Assembly: GCA_950295325.1 (NCBI GenBank)
Contig: OX485804.1
Span: 12,340,001-12,404,000, forward strand
DNA: 64,000 bases
Reading direction: 5' to 3'
From: Polytrichum commune
Taxonomy: Eukaryota; Streptophyta; Polytrichopsida; Polytrichales; Polytrichaceae
The notes under the pieces: generated by a model
The model's database searches: none
Seen by the model: only the letters and a program-made list of their open reading frames with translations
What the model was told of the DNA's origin: nothing
Translations under genes and position numbers: made by a program
Shown: positions 44,461 to 57,127 of the stretch, one piece after another
How the letters are laid out: each line of letters starts with the position of its first letter
How positions within the stretch are numbered: position 1 is the stretch's first letter

Positions 44461-45875
44461 GGTCTGCCACATCATCACCATCCTCTCTGCTTAGGTGGCA
44501 ATTTGCCATGTCACAAATAACCTTGAAAGTATTAAATACCTATTTTTGGTTCTTTTATATATCATGTTCATACTAGGGCAGTAGGAGGAGTCCCTCTTCA
44601 TAGGAAAAGTTCATTTCTTTCTGACCTTTTGTTGCTTCGGGTAAGGATTTTTCATCTTATTCACATTAACCTCATTGGATGTAATGTACTGCAGTCTCGC
44701 TAATTAATGCGTACAGGAAAAGGACCCCTATCAAGATGGAAACTCTCCCAATGGTGTGGGCCCGTTGTTGGTCCTAGTGTGAGCGCTATGTGACCATAAT
44801 TTATGCACTTGCACTATTGAGACTCAAAATCGATTGTTGGTGGAAAAAACGAGATTGGATCAAATTTGTTGTGCATTGCACTAGTATGTGTAATTGGTGG
44901 GGACCACATCAAATTCAAAGAATCCACATTGATGTCTCAACTTTTCAGTACAACGTTCAAACATTTGGGTCGGTTTCATGACCCTTGAATCTGCCAACTA
45001 AATTATGTGGGCCCCTTGAACAAAATAAGAATATTCATTTACTATTTGTACATTTAGGCTAATACTTGAAAATTTGAGTGGAGTTATGCTCCCAACACTA
45101 TCCACAAAAATCATCCTTCATCCTGTTATTATTCACAAGAAATATTGTTCATCCCAGTAATATTCACTAAAAATATTACTCATAACAACATTATTCACAA
45201 TATTATTACTATTCATATTGGCACTATTTAATATTTGTACGAGCACCAATCTCTTTTTATTTTCTAAGTTTCTTCCCATGTAGGTAAGATAGTGGAGGCT
45301 TTTGTCAACTGCTAAATATAATATATAAACACAACCATGCAGTTGAATAATGTTATGACCACACCGAATGCTTATCCACAATAATTTATTATAACTATTT
45401 AACGTGAACCACTTTAAATTCTCAAAGTTCATAAGGTTAATGATTTAGCCTTACATAATGGAATTCATGACATTACACAATGATGCATGCCCTCATAATA
45501 TAACAATCAAATGTTGGGAGTTCAATCTTAATTTGAGTCCCCTTTGTGCAATGTAACAAGCATCCCATTGTTATATTCCAAGGGCCCACGGAACAAGAGT
45601 TGCATGCTGAGTAATGTTATGTATGAGTCCTAACATACAATTTTTGTTGATGTCCATGAAACCAAGCCTAGTTTTGGAGAAGAATGTCCATACATGTTAA
45701 GGTGTTCACATTCCATCCACTATAACATTTAACAATGGAAATAAAATGCATTCCATATTATTTAGCATCCATGTTACTGGAGTCCCATTTGTGCTAATTT
45801 ATTTTTGTGTATAGGTCATAAGCTAAGGAATCAAGGAAAATATGACAACAAAACATCTTTATGGGTTCTAGAATG

Positions 45876-46378
45876 AACCCTAAACCCTAAACATCTATAT
45901 GGGTTCTAGAATAACATGCTTTGACAATATTTTATCCGTGGTCATGTTTCCAATAGGATGTAGACCTAAAGTGAGGTGGGCTTATAATGCATTTGGGGAC
46001 ATTTCATAGTTTACAAATATCTTTATATAGTCTATTTTGTTTCTTTTATGCATAAGGTTTTCACATACAAAAGATGGTAAACTAAATACAATATATATTG
46101 TCACTTACTATCTGAAATTATGCGGTGCTATAACTATTTATTGTATATCTCATATTTTACCCAACAAATGCCATATTAGTTGTTTGAACTTTATAGAAGA
46201 TTATCAACTTTAGTTGATAAAGAAATTATGTCAATAATGAGAAGGTATTACAATATGTAACTCCAAATTGTAAGTGACACTGAATATCCAATTTAGTGTA
46301 GTGAAATAGTATGCGGGTGAGAACCTCATTAACTTTTGAATAACATAACATAACATTACCCTAAACCCTAAACCCCAA
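45876..46378. repeat. Short interstitial telomere-type repeats (CCCTAAA)
   Basis: AACCCTAAACCCTAAAC at 45876-45892 and ACCCTAAACCCTAAACCCC at 46358-46376 are two to three units of the Arabidopsis-type telomere motif. Another is at 62475-62489. They are too short to indicate an old chromosome end. Confidence 0.6.
46080..46310. mobile_element. MITE-like repeat, second copy of the 24556-24790 family
   Basis: Runs from CTAAATACAATATATATTGTCACTTACTATCTGAAATTA to ACACTGAATATCCAATTTAGTGTAGTG in pieces that line up with 24556-24790. No ORF. Confidence 0.6.
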
Positions 46379-48811
46379 CCCCTTTACCCTAAATTCTAAA
46401 TTGTACACTTGAGGGCCCCTTAACCACATAATTTATTCAATCTTAACTCTTATTATGTAAAACCCTTTTGAGATTTAACAATTGAAGTCTTCATGGCGCT
46501 TAGTTCACACTAGACAAAATCTTGTCCATTTCAACCATTGATTTTGACTTGTCCATTGCAATTCTCAACTAAGAATTGTATGAATAACTCAACATGATCA
46601 CCAACAATTCACCGGCAAAAACACAACTAACTACGCAACCACTTCGATAATTTAATGTACTTCAAACTACGATTTCTCATTATGAATCGCAATGAACAGT
46701 TGTAACGAATAAAAATTCTTCTAGTGTCACATGTGAATGGGTGTATAAACCATAATTTCATTCTAATTGAACCCTTCACTTGAGATTTGCCAAAATCAAG
46801 GTTTATCGTCAAGTTTTCTATGATAATAATAGTCAAAGCACATTCTCCATTTCAAAAGCAACTTATGTTCACGTATCTTGTTGTGTAGTCAACACAATTA
46901 GTGAATGTGACATCTTTAGGGTTGTAGATAATTCAGTGCAACCCTTTGCAACACAATGTTTTAAAGCAATTGCTAAGAGGATTCACAAAGGATTCTATGA
47001 ATAGAGGTCATTTTAACCATGCATATAGAGCAGTTTAGAAAGTGGCATTTGATGCACGCCACAAACTTGCAATGTGTCTTCAATGGGTATTAAAACCCTT
47101 AAATAGTTGCAATTGTTAGAAAGACCACGTTAGAAGTTTTGAAGGATGGTAACGCAATCCTCACTGCAAGTGTGTCTATGTCAACGCGTGCAAACTCTCA
47201 TGAGTCTCATGAGTCTAAGAGACAACAAGGGGAGGACTATGAGTGAAGATTTTGTAAACGGACACTTTATTCACGCCGGCCCCTTGCTTGAAAGGGGTTG
47301 GAGTTTCTATCTATCTATACGAAGATTTTGTAATAAGGAAGATGGCCCTCATTTGGTTACTTATTGTCAATTGCTACCTTATGCTTCTTAGACTCATAAG
47401 GTTCAAATTTATGCACGTCCATTAAGGTAACCGGAGAAGCCATTATCAATCCCATAAAAATTTGGCACTAACCTCAAATTGTTATAAAATATAAAATTCC
47501 ACGGATAACAAGCCATAAGAAGGTCGTTGTGTTATAGCCCCTCCTCTCCCAATTATGTTCACTATGAGTCTTGGACCCAGACCCTGGTGTAAACTCCTTG
47601 GGTTCAAAATTTTGCTCTCAACTGATCGGATCGCTTGATTTCATAGTTTCATAAAAGACCCAAACCAATCTCCCTTTGTAATGTGAGGTCTCATTGCTTT
47701 GCATAATGCACCCCATGTGTTCCAGAGTGCATTATGTTTATGGGCAAAGCATTACATTTCTCCAATCAATCATAGTCATTAAAATCCATCCTTGGATCTT
47801 TACATTCGAGAATGCATCATGGGGAACACAAACACCTATGCTCAGCTACCGCTTTGCACAGTTTTGTTAGGGCTAGTTCACATGGGGTCCCACGTCCCAC
47901 TCGTGTTAGCAAATTCCAATATGGAGGCAAGGTCCCAACTTTTGAGCCTCAAGAAGCCATTTACGTATTGGTTCATAAACAACCAATATGTAATATTGGT
48001 TCATTCGAGTGATAAATGAGTAGCTTCAATCCTTGACCCGCATTTGAGAAGAAGTGCCCAAAATCCAAGAAAGGTTTGGTATAATGAATAACCATGGATT
48101 GGCATGAGCAAAGTGGACAACTACAATTATAGTCTTTCGTAAAAAATGACAGAGCCTCACGGTTCTACCGTTTTCTTGTTACATAATAATCCACTCTCAC
48201 TTTCCAATGAGAAACTTATTGAACAATTTTTAGCCCATTGATTGCATCAAGCAAACAAAGACAAGAGGACAATAACTAAGCTATGATTCAGAGAGCAAAA
48301 CTCAAGGGAGCCAACAAGCGCTCCAAGAAATTGACATTTAAGTACATTTAGAACAACCACTTGTCCAAATATAAGAAGGGGTGTGCACTTGCGGGGATAG
48401 GAACATCAAACAAGCAATAGCAATAACAACAACACAACGACCACAACTTCAAATGTTTGTATTTCATGTTTGCCGACCATCATATTTGTGTAGTTTTATG
48501 ATCTAGTGTAGGTCATATTGGCAGTTGGAATTGTCCAAGATTCATGCATAAATCCAAATATACTTAAATCTTGGCTAAAAACCTTCACCTTGGAAAAACC
48601 TAGAACCCAAATGCAAAACCCTAACAATAATGGATAAGGTAATCACAAGGGACTATTTCCATGTTCTAAGGTTCCCAAAGTTCCCAATGTAGTGAATTAG
48701 CGAGGGGGGGAGGTGTTGGAGTTAGGTGGAGCCCATCTTCATGTAGGAAATTTAGAAGCACGTACATGGGAGAGGCAAGTAACAAAAATAAGAACATGAT
48801 CTATCTAATGT

Positions 48812-49455
48812 GCACTCTAAACTCCATAATACAACCCCCTAAATGTCACTCATTCTCTTACATCCCAAAACCCTAGGAAACAAATGTTCTCAATTTAAAT
48901 ATCATTCCTTTCCCTCCATATATCACGTATTATGGGTTTTGACATTCAAGTAAACTGCCAAAGAATATAAATCACATGCTCACACCTCGGGGGGTTCACT
49001 GGCAAAAAATCATAGAACAACATGGGACAAAATAGGGTCTAATATATTCATTGTAGATAAATTTTGTAAAAAACTTACATATAATATAGGGGGTTTTAAA
49101 ATAATGAGAAAGGATTACATGTCAAATACCATCACATGTAAAATACCATCACACCTTTATTTTGAAAAATGCCATACCTTATAATCTTTTCTGTAAGGTA
49201 AATAGCCCCCCAATAAATAAGTCCCAAACGCACGTGTATGCAAAATATAAGAGGGAGTGAGCCCCATGAGGCTCACACACATCACGTTGTCATCATTGTA
49301 ATTATTGTGAATGCAATGTTGACTTTGTGTTGTTATGTAATGTCACGTGTTGCATTGTTTCTCTTTTATTACGCATCCATGTTAACACTATAGAACCCCT
49401 TAATATCACGTGCATTTTGTTTGCCGTAAGCATGATATTAATGAGTTTAGAGTGT
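48812..49455. mobile_element. MITE family A, copy interrupted by a nested MITE
   Basis: Begins GCACTCTAAACTCCATAATA and ends ATGAGTTTAGAGTGT. Its internal blocks, such as AAACCCTAGG.AACAAATGTTCT and CATCCATGTTAA, follow the 30478-30836 copy in order. A 285-bp element sits inside it at 48986-49270. Confidence 0.8.
48986..49270. mobile_element. Nested 285-bp MITE with 8-bp target duplication
   Basis: Flanked on both sides by GCTCACAC (48978-48985 and 49271-49278). Its ends CTCGGGGGGTTCACTGG and, reverse-complemented from the right, CTCATGGGGCTCACTCC form imperfect terminal inverted repeats. The 8-bp duplication suggests a hAT-type element. It inserted after the family A copy it interrupts. Confidence 0.78.
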
Positions 49456-50069
49456 ATGATAAAGTAAGCATGGTTTCAAAGACAAGGTAATTCATTCCTA
49501 TTTATTTGCTATGAATATTTGGTTAGGGTGTCAAATTTGGGACACTTGGTTAGGGTATTTAGAGCCAAGCGTGTGTGTAATTAGCTCATTAGGTGTCAGT
49601 TCCAAGACATGATGATTGTGTAAAGATAACTTAGAGGTAATAGATAGACACTTTCTAATTTTATGATAGGAGTTGTTGAATTCTAAAATGAGACCCTTTG
49701 AAATTTAACATAGCACACTCTACCAAAATACTTTATATAATCATAAATAATTCAAGAATGATGAATATAAAATAATCACAAATATTTGTTGGATTCCTCT
49801 ACACAAGAAAAACATTTCATGCCAAATGCCAATGTACATAAATAGAAAAGATTGCTCAAGATGTAGTCCTCTGTAATAGGGTAGCTTACCTTAACTATGG
49901 AGTTTGCAAAGGGAAGAGGACCACATTGGTAACGCAAAATGAAAGGCAACAACAACAAGCGATTGTTAGCCTTGGCACAAGCTCTTGAACAAGTCTATCA
50001 TGGTTGTAGGCCTCAAGGTGGCAACAACTATAGCATGGGCGGGCCCATTCAAGAGTGTTCACCGACAAT
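49456..50069. other. Intergenic, nothing recognised
   Basis: AT-rich spacer between two MITE family A insertions. Short ORFs only. Confidence 0.5.
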
Positions 50070-50412
50070 ACACTCTAAACTTTATAATATCATGCTTGTG
50101 GCGAGCAAAGTGCATGTAATATTAAGGAGTTCTACAGTGTTAACACGGATGCATAATAAACGAGGATTAGTGTAAAATATGACATTATGGAATAATACAA
50201 AGTCGACGTTGCAATAATGACTATGTAATGCGTGCGAGTGTGTGATTTGAATTCTTTGGTGGTCTATTTTAATGTCAAAAACCCATAATATATGGGAGGG
50301 AAACGTAACAATAATGAGTGAGATTTGAACTAAGAACATTTATTCCCTGGGGTTTTAGGATATAAGAGAAGGAGTGACATTAAAGAGGCCAATGTTACGG
50401 AGTTTAGAGTGT
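50070..50412 (-). mobile_element. MITE family A, inverted copy
   Basis: Starts ACACTCTAAACTTTATAATA and ends GGAGTTTAGAGTGT; relative to the 30478 copy its internal blocks read on the minus strand. Its right end directly abuts the next copy at 50413. Confidence 0.8.
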
Positions 50413-50900
50413 ACACCCTAAAATTTGTAATATCAACCTCCATAATTTCACACACTCTCTAATATCTTGAAACCCTAGGGAATGGATGTTCGTAGTTCAA
50501 ATCTCACTCCTTATTATCACATTTCTCTCCCTTATATCACAATTTTTTTTTCATTAATGCAAACCACCAAAGAAGTCGACCCACACCCTCACATTGCGCC
50601 ATGTGTCAACATGTGGAGTGTCACCTTCTTATTCTTCTTCTTTTTCGTATGCTACCACTTGTTGAATGTTGGTGCATATGTCCGCCACATTGCCCGGGAA
50701 GGCCAACTGGAGTGGACCACACTAATGTAGGTGACAAAAGAACGGATTCAAATTGTCCTTGCATCTCCTTTGTGTTATTCCATAGTGTCACATGCTACAC
50801 TAATTCTATAGTATCACGCATCCATGCTAACACTACAAAACTCTGTAATATCACGTGAACTTTGGTTGCCACAGGTGCGATACTACGGAGTTTAGAGCAT
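50413..50900 (+). mobile_element. MITE family A, forward copy adjoining the inverted copy
   Basis: Starts ACACCCTAAAATTTGTAATA and ends CTACGGAGTTTAGAGCAT. Internal blocks match the 30478 copy in forward order, with about 150-200 extra bases near 50560-50760. With the preceding copy it makes an inverted pair of ~0.8 kb about 850 bases upstream of the LisH-CTLH start codon. Confidence 0.78.
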
Positions 50901-51747
50901 ACGTCCGGACTCCGGAGCATTTTGCAATGGTGGAGACCGACTGCTCCCGAGTGGGACCCACTGAAACTGGGCCCCAGCTGCCACGGAGGCGGGCCCATCT
51001 CGAGAATGTACACCGGTGGTACATCCGGATTGGTCCACCCTCCCATTCCCTCCCTTGCCCTGGCGGCCCTGTGAGCTCACGGTGTCTCTGTCGCACGTTA
51101 CGAATCGTCCACCACCGGCACTCCGTCGTCGCCCTGTTGTGAGAGTGATCCCGCCCTGCGTCGCTCTTTGTCTCGCCTTTAGCTACTGTCCCCTCGCATG
51201 TTCCACCCTCCCATTCCCGTTCCCGCCAACGCGTGCTCCTCCTCCCGCTCTTTCTTTCCATCTCTCTTACGTCACCTCACGTGCTCTGTTGACTCCAATG
51301 CAAATTTGACCCTGTCTTGCGCATCCCGGTTTGGCCTGCTCCACATCAGCTTGCTCCCAATTACATCGCACTTCCGTGTTCCAACGTCCAACAATCCTCT
51401 GTCGGCCTCCACACGTCAGGCCGTGCCCTGATTCTCTGTCTCTATGTTTTGTGCTTTATAACCTTTGTCATGTTAGTATTCCTGTGCCTAGGGTTTCACT
51501 GGGTTTCATCGGGTTTCATCAGGATTCATTGGATTGCAGCGTCAGTTGGCTGTGGGGGCTGAGAGGGTTTTGAAAAGTGTTGGCAGCGGGTTTTGGTGAA
51601 GGCGACTCACGTGGTTGAGATTAGGAGGTTTTTGTTAATGTGGAGGTTGTTTGAGAGATTTTAGGGTTGAGTGGCGGCATATGCAAAGGAGGATTCACCA
51701 TTGAGCCTGTGAGGCCTCATAAGCGGAGGCGCAAGAGCAGGACAGGG
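50901..51747 (+). promoter_or_regulatory. Promoter and leader region of the LisH-CTLH gene
   Basis: The sequence becomes GC- and pyrimidine-rich from about 50940 to 51440 and then reads as a leader up to the start codon at 51748. Several overlapping ORFs here are compositional and share no family signature. The upstream edge is set by the MITE ending at 50900. Confidence 0.45.
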
Positions 51748-52087
51748 ATGGATGTAGATCCTCGGCAGTACGAGGATATGGTAAGTTCGATGAACCATTC
51801 ATTCGTCTGTCTGTCTGTCTGTCTGTCACGGGATGGAGTCATGGCTTCAATCATCAGCAGTGTTCAAATTCGTGCATTGCGTGTGGGTCGACAAGGAGGC
51901 TCTCTCTTTCCGGATTCGAATTCTTCTTCCGCCAGCTACCATCATCATGGGTTCGTGTGTGCTGTCGGTTCTTTGAAGGGCTGTACACCGCAGTGTTACC
52001 GAGTTTCTGTTCATGTTGTTTAGTTCATTCGTCTGGGTTTATTATAGGTCACTTGAATGGTTTTGTTCTCATTGTATTTGTCAGATG

Positions 52088-52127
<40 letters not shown>

Positions 52128-55100
52128 ACGAGGGAGTCTTTGAACCAGAGAGCATCTGCTTCCTAATTGAGTGAGGAGGAATCTTCTTGATGTGGCGTCT
52201 TTCTAGTGGCTAAGAGGATGGTTGTAACCCATAACTATATCCCCTCGCGATTGGTATACTAAAGACCCCCAAAATGAAATGAAATCTTGATTTCTTGCTT
52301 AACTCGAGTCTTCCCATGCCGGTTACGTATGATGACCGACATGTGTCGCCCGACTATGAAAAGTATAGCTGTGTTCAGTCAGGAAGGCAACTGGCTATAT
52401 CCATAATTGAGCTCCTCGTCTCGGTTCTCATACTCCTTTCTTTCTCCCCTCCCTAGCTGTATACTACGAATGCAACCAATGAGGTGTTGTGAGCACTGTG
52501 AGAATGATATGTTGATTCAGTTCTTAGCTTTCTGAAGGCAGCTGAAGAGAGCTATCATGTTTCCTCGCATGCATGCATGACCCAGGTTCTGTGAGAGATA
52601 GTACAGATATTTATCACTAGCACCTCTGCTTCAATAGTTCCACTAACCCCGTTCTCTATTTGAGCTAATGGCCCTCCTCTGCTCGTAGCTTTTGTGTAGG
52701 ATTTTTAAAAACTCGAGGATGACGATCTTGGACTACTCATCTTTAGAACTTCATTCGTTGCTCATCGACTTGTCTGGTGCACAGTAATAATTTAGTGAGC
52801 AGGAATTATTGGAATCCTGGGTAATTGTGGATTGGAATATCTGATGGCAGTTATGATGTTCAAATATTGTCTGGTCACATGAACTTAGGCCATGATATGT
52901 GACATTCCGGTCTTTTCCACATTAGAGTGATCTTTTAGTTGAGATTTCAAAGAGACAGTGACAGTGATACTGACAAAACTGAAAGAAAGTGCAAAGTTAG
53001 TATTTGTACTTTGGAGCATGAGAAATCCAAATATGTCTTGTTTTGGGTTCATACTTGACATCTTAGTCCTGAAAGGGTTGATTGTGTATATTTGGGGATG
53101 AGATCGTGTAGATTTACATCTAAAAGTTGTAGACTGCACTTGTTTTCTAGAAGCGTCCTTGCTTTGCATAGTTTGTGGCTGAAATTGTGGTGGATTGTAT
53201 TGGGTGTTCTGGGCTTTCATGCAGAAGGTGAGCGACAGTGAGGTGCGCAAGATTGTGTTGTCATATCTGGTGCACAACTGCTTCAAGGAAACAGCAGACA
53301 CCTTCATTGCATGTTCTGGCATGAAGCGTACTGCTGACTGCATTGTTGATATAGACAAGAGAAAACGTATGACTCCACATGATTTGTGTCTTGAATTTCC
53401 ATTGTGGATCTAGCAGCCCTATTTGTTAGTGCATATGGATATTCTGATTACAGTATTTTTAGATGCATGAGAAGCGCTGCAGGCAATATCTCACAAATTG
53501 AAGTTATTCATAACCTAACACAAATTGACAGCGACAAGTCATTTTTGCATGTTGATGACAGTGACAGACTCTGTAGTTGTTTTTTCTGGTCAGCAGCCCT
53601 GCTAGTTCACATTGCTTTGCTATTATTTATTCTAGATTGCGTAGTGTCAAGAGTTGATCAATTTCTGCAGTTCAGGCAGTTCATTGAATGGTTGTGTTAT
53701 CTATACAAGTGTATGTAAGAAATTTGTATGCAAGGTAGAACTACAGAATAAATTACTGATTCATGTTATTCTGGCACCCATTTATATTGAGGTCTCATGT
53801 GCTGTCATGCAGCAATTTACAACCATGTTCTGGAGGGAAATGTTTTGAAGGCTATTGAATTGACCAATCAGCTCGCAGTGGATCTTTTGGCCAACAACAA
53901 GGATGTGCATTTTGATCTTCTGACGCTCCATTTTGTGGAGCTTGTTCGGGCCAAGGACTGGTATGAATGAGTTACATCATTACTGTTACAGTGGTTCCTA
54001 TGGGTTCAGTTCTGTACTTTGTGTTTTTGCTCATCATTTTATTTTATTGTAGAAGGTATTAATGGGGTTGTGCATGACTACTTGAGGCTGGACTTTGATT
54101 GATTTTGATCTGATAGAAACAAGAGGGTGTTTGTAGTGCAGTGCAGCAGCTCTAGAATTTGCTCAGAAAGAATTGCAACCTTTTGGCAAGCAACAAGATC
54201 GATATTTGGAAAAGCTTCAAGTAAGTTTTTCTCCATGATAACAATGATACTGCAAATGGTGATTTTGTGTTAGTAGTTCTAGACATACTGCATTCTCAAG
54301 TTTGAAACAACGTCGAATAGATTGTAACTTGGTTGGACTGCCTGCTTGCAACAGTCTTATTAATTTGGTTTGACGCTTAATTATGGTTAATAGCTGCTGG
54401 TGCCCAATGCAGTGGAATATCTTGGTCATGTTGTGGGCATCTTAGCTTAACATTAATGTATGCTGCAAGTGTTGGATTTCCAGTCTGTAAGTGCAATATT
54501 GGAGCTGTATGCAGGATTGCATGGCGTTACTAGCATATGAGGAGCCTGAAACATCACCAATGTTTCACTACCTTCAAGATGAATATCGCCAAAGTGTGGC
54601 AGATGGGTTGAATCGTGCTGTCCTAGGTACATAATCTCCACCAAAAGTCCTAGATCCTCAGTTGGATTAGTGAAACATTAGTGCTCTTTTCATTTGTTAC
54701 TCTGAATAATGAAAAGGGGATTTGCTTGTTTGAAGTGTCTCTTCAGGGGAGACTGTGGTGGCATATTCCATTTTTGTTGACATCTGATAGGAGTGTTATC
54801 TGGGTTTGTGACTAGCTAGACTTTTTTCAAAGTGCTAATTTGAAGTAATCGTGCATTAGTCAACATTATTCAGAGGGGTTATCTTTGCTTCTCTAGGACT
54901 CCTCTTTTTGTTAAACCTTTCACGTCCTTGTTTGCACATTCTAGTGATACTGTGAAGTAATTGCTCATGAGTGGTGCTCAAACTTATGGTTGTATCAAAA
55001 TGACAGCACATGCCAATCTACCGGATTATACATCAATGGAGAGGTTGCTACAGCATACTACTGTTGTAAGACAACGACTGCATCAAGAACTTGGCAAGGT

Positions 55101-55548
55101 GATTTTACACACTTTAATTAGATGTAGTACAGTGAAGGTATTGGGAATGTGTTCTCCAGCAAGATTACATTTGCACTTGTTTCTTTACGGAGGGGTTCTC
55201 TCTACATTTAAGTGTAGGCATTTTTCCATGTGCCTTCTGTGTAGACATCTTTAACAGAACTTCTCAATGAGTGTCTTGATTGTGGTCCACATTTCCAAGC
55301 ATGTTGTGTGAGCCTTTAATCTATCCATGTACACATCTGTTGTTTGAGAAAAAGGTAGGTGGCCGGTTCTGCATAGTACTATCTTGGAAACCCAATTTCA
55401 ATCAATTTCTGTTTATTTGAAGGCTGTACAGCTGAAGAGGTCTTTTACCCTCACCAATTTGTTACAGTACTCTAAAGTTGTTTCATTACAATTGCAGGAT
55501 GGACCAGCTCCTTTCACATTGAAGAATTTCCTGACTGAGAAAAGCTGA
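51748..55548 (+). CDS. LisH-CTLH-CRA protein (RanBPM C-terminal-like, GID/CTLH type)
   Basis: Exons 51748-51780, 53225-53366, 53813-53960, 54142-54220, 54515-54626, 55007-55098 and 55498-55548 join in phase to 218 aa. It starts MDVDPRQYEDM, the conserved opening of a small plant LisH/RanBPM-domain family. The LisH motif is at about 16-44 (SEVRKIVLSYLVHNCFKE), CTLH follows (IYNHVLEGNVLKAIELTNQL...HFVELVR) and then CRA-type helices (ALEFAQKELQPFG, TSPMFHYLQDEYRQSVAD, YTSMERLLQHTTVVRQRL). Such proteins are scaffold parts of the GID/CTLH E3 ubiquitin ligase; membership here is inferred. Length is normal for the family. The 1.4-kb first intron carries TCTG and TA microsatellites. In-frame non-ATG codons continue upstream to 51667 but the MDVD start is the conserved one. 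Confidence 0.9.
51804..51827. repeat. TCTG microsatellite in the first intron
   Basis: About five GTCT units directly after the first donor of the LisH-CTLH gene. Confidence 0.85.
52090..52125. repeat. (TA)n microsatellite in the first intron
   Basis: About 18 TA units within the first intron of the LisH-CTLH gene. A likely length-polymorphic marker. Confidence 0.95.
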
Positions 55549-57127
55549 TTAGTAGCACAGATTGTTGATCTGTTGGATCAAAGAGCTGAGGGTGCGATTA
55601 TGAAATGTAATTTTCTGTAAAGAACTGGATGCACAAGTTAGGGTAGTTGGGGTGCCAAGTTTGCACTGGCCCTACATGTATTGTGTCTGGGTGTAACTAG
55701 TCATAGTGTATAGTCAAGGCATGTACCAGGTATACATTACATTTTCAAACTCTGAATTCATTCTACAGGCAATGTGCTCTCATCTCTCTCTGGCAGCTGT
55801 ATTAGTTACGATACTACAACCATCACAAGATGATTTTTTTCGCAAGTGATAACATTATTAGAGGGAAATCTGAACCTCCATGTGAGCTTTGACAGCTCGT
55901 CAAGCCTACAAGGTAGCATGACCTACATACAGGGGAAGAATCTGTGGACATGCCAGTTAAAGTAGTCTTAGTCGCAGGAAATGTGTTTAATCACTGTGCT
56001 TTATAGGGTGGGGGAAGCATTTGCCAAAGAAATGTACACGGAGAAATGAAAAGGCCTATGCTGTAGAAACCAAACAGAGGCCCATGATGCCAAGATTTGG
56101 GCGAACCAACCCATACACTTGTTCCTTGTTGGATACCTAAACCCTTGCCTCCAAGGAACCAGTGTATGGGTTGGTTCGCCCCAGCCTGATGCCAAGGTGG
56201 AGGAACCCATACCTTAAAATAAGGTAGGATAGCTAATAAAGAAATTAAAGCAATACTGCAGTGGGAACGCTTGGGGTGACAATCTCAATATTAATCGTGA
56301 TGATAATTAGGAGCAACAGCTGGATCGATTCGGGGGAGGAGCCGAAAATGGTCTTTCAGATATTCAGACTATCAATTGATGCCGTTCCTTTTTCCCAGAA
56401 CTTACTATCTTTGGAAGAAACTAGACTGTCATTTAACGGTGGGTGGCAATGCGGCATGACGTGAGCGATGCGGAGAGGTGAAGAATATGATATAATGAAC
56501 ATAGATGTGCCTTAAACGGATATTTTTCGCTCATTGCACAATTAGTTGCGTTGACTCCTGGATTGGTCATGCGATAATCAATTCCTTCATTTTCTTACCA
56601 CTTTATATTGCTCTAAATTGTAATATGTATATTATTTACGAAGCCGCGGCATGTGCAAGGACTCTTCCGTATCTTTTGAAACCCGGTAGGGTAGGGTATG
56701 GTGTCAGGGTAGGGTCGATCCTCAGGACATGGCCTCACGAGGTGGGAGAGTTTCATTTCCATTCATGACCCAAAAAAGCAGGTCGGTGTAGTGCAGATTC
56801 GTTTTGTTGTAATATACTTCGTTGGTTTGCGTGCTTTTCAGCATTCCGTGCCGCTACGAAGTTGGGGTCGGTGAGTTCTGGGGCGTAGGAGATTTGCGCC
56901 CTCTCGATGTGGCATCGGTTGAGGGTCTCATCAGCGAGCCGTTAAACAAATTCGGTTCCCTTCTTTCCAGGTGTCGATGGACTTAATACCGAGGATGTGC
57001 TAATTACTAACTTAGGGGAGAATGATGAGCTCCGTGGCAAGGATAATGCTTAAAAACTTGTCGTGTGCTGAAAAGTGCGGCATTCGCGTAAGGGGATCAG
57101 GAAAATGGCAATGAAGCACACTTGATC
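55549..57127. other. Intergenic region between the LisH-CTLH and F-box genes
   Basis: Holds the 3' UTR of the LisH-CTLH gene, one small MITE at 56095-56186 and otherwise no recognisable feature. Short ORFs at 56261-56464 and 56505-56768 show no family signature. Confidence 0.5.
56095..56186. mobile_element. 92-bp palindromic MITE, copy 2, with 10-bp target duplication
   Basis: ATTTGGGCGAACCAACCCAT at the left pairs with ATGGGTTGGTTCGCCCCAG at the right, making a near-perfect hairpin. TGATGCCAAG lies on both sides (56085-56094 and 56187-56196). A 9-10-bp duplication is typical of Mutator-like elements. It is the reverse orientation of the 22381 copy. Confidence 0.8.

Larger units (their letters stand above)
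44461..48811. other. Intergenic, repeat-rich DNA without a supportable gene
   Basis: Only short ORFs with no recognisable product occur on either strand. Contents include ATATT-rich near-repeats (45130-45230), short telomere-type CCCTAAA runs (45876-45892, 46358-46378), a MITE-like block related to 24556-24790 (46080-46310), and a diverged repeat shared with the TNL intron (about 48165-48640). Confidence 0.5.

Noticed and set aside
45876-46378. Interstitial telomere as a sign of chromosome fusion
   Set aside because: Only two to three CCCTAAA units at each spot, which is common background in plant genomes.
50851-51430. Several overlapping GC-rich ORFs upstream of the LisH-CTLH gene
   Set aside because: They overlap in many frames on both strands with Arg/Ser/Pro-rich products, as expected from GC-rich leader DNA.
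51667-52023. 118-codon ORF at the LisH-CTLH first exon
   Set aside because: It starts with TTG and continues into the first intron past a perfect GTAAGT donor; the conserved start is the ATG at 51748.
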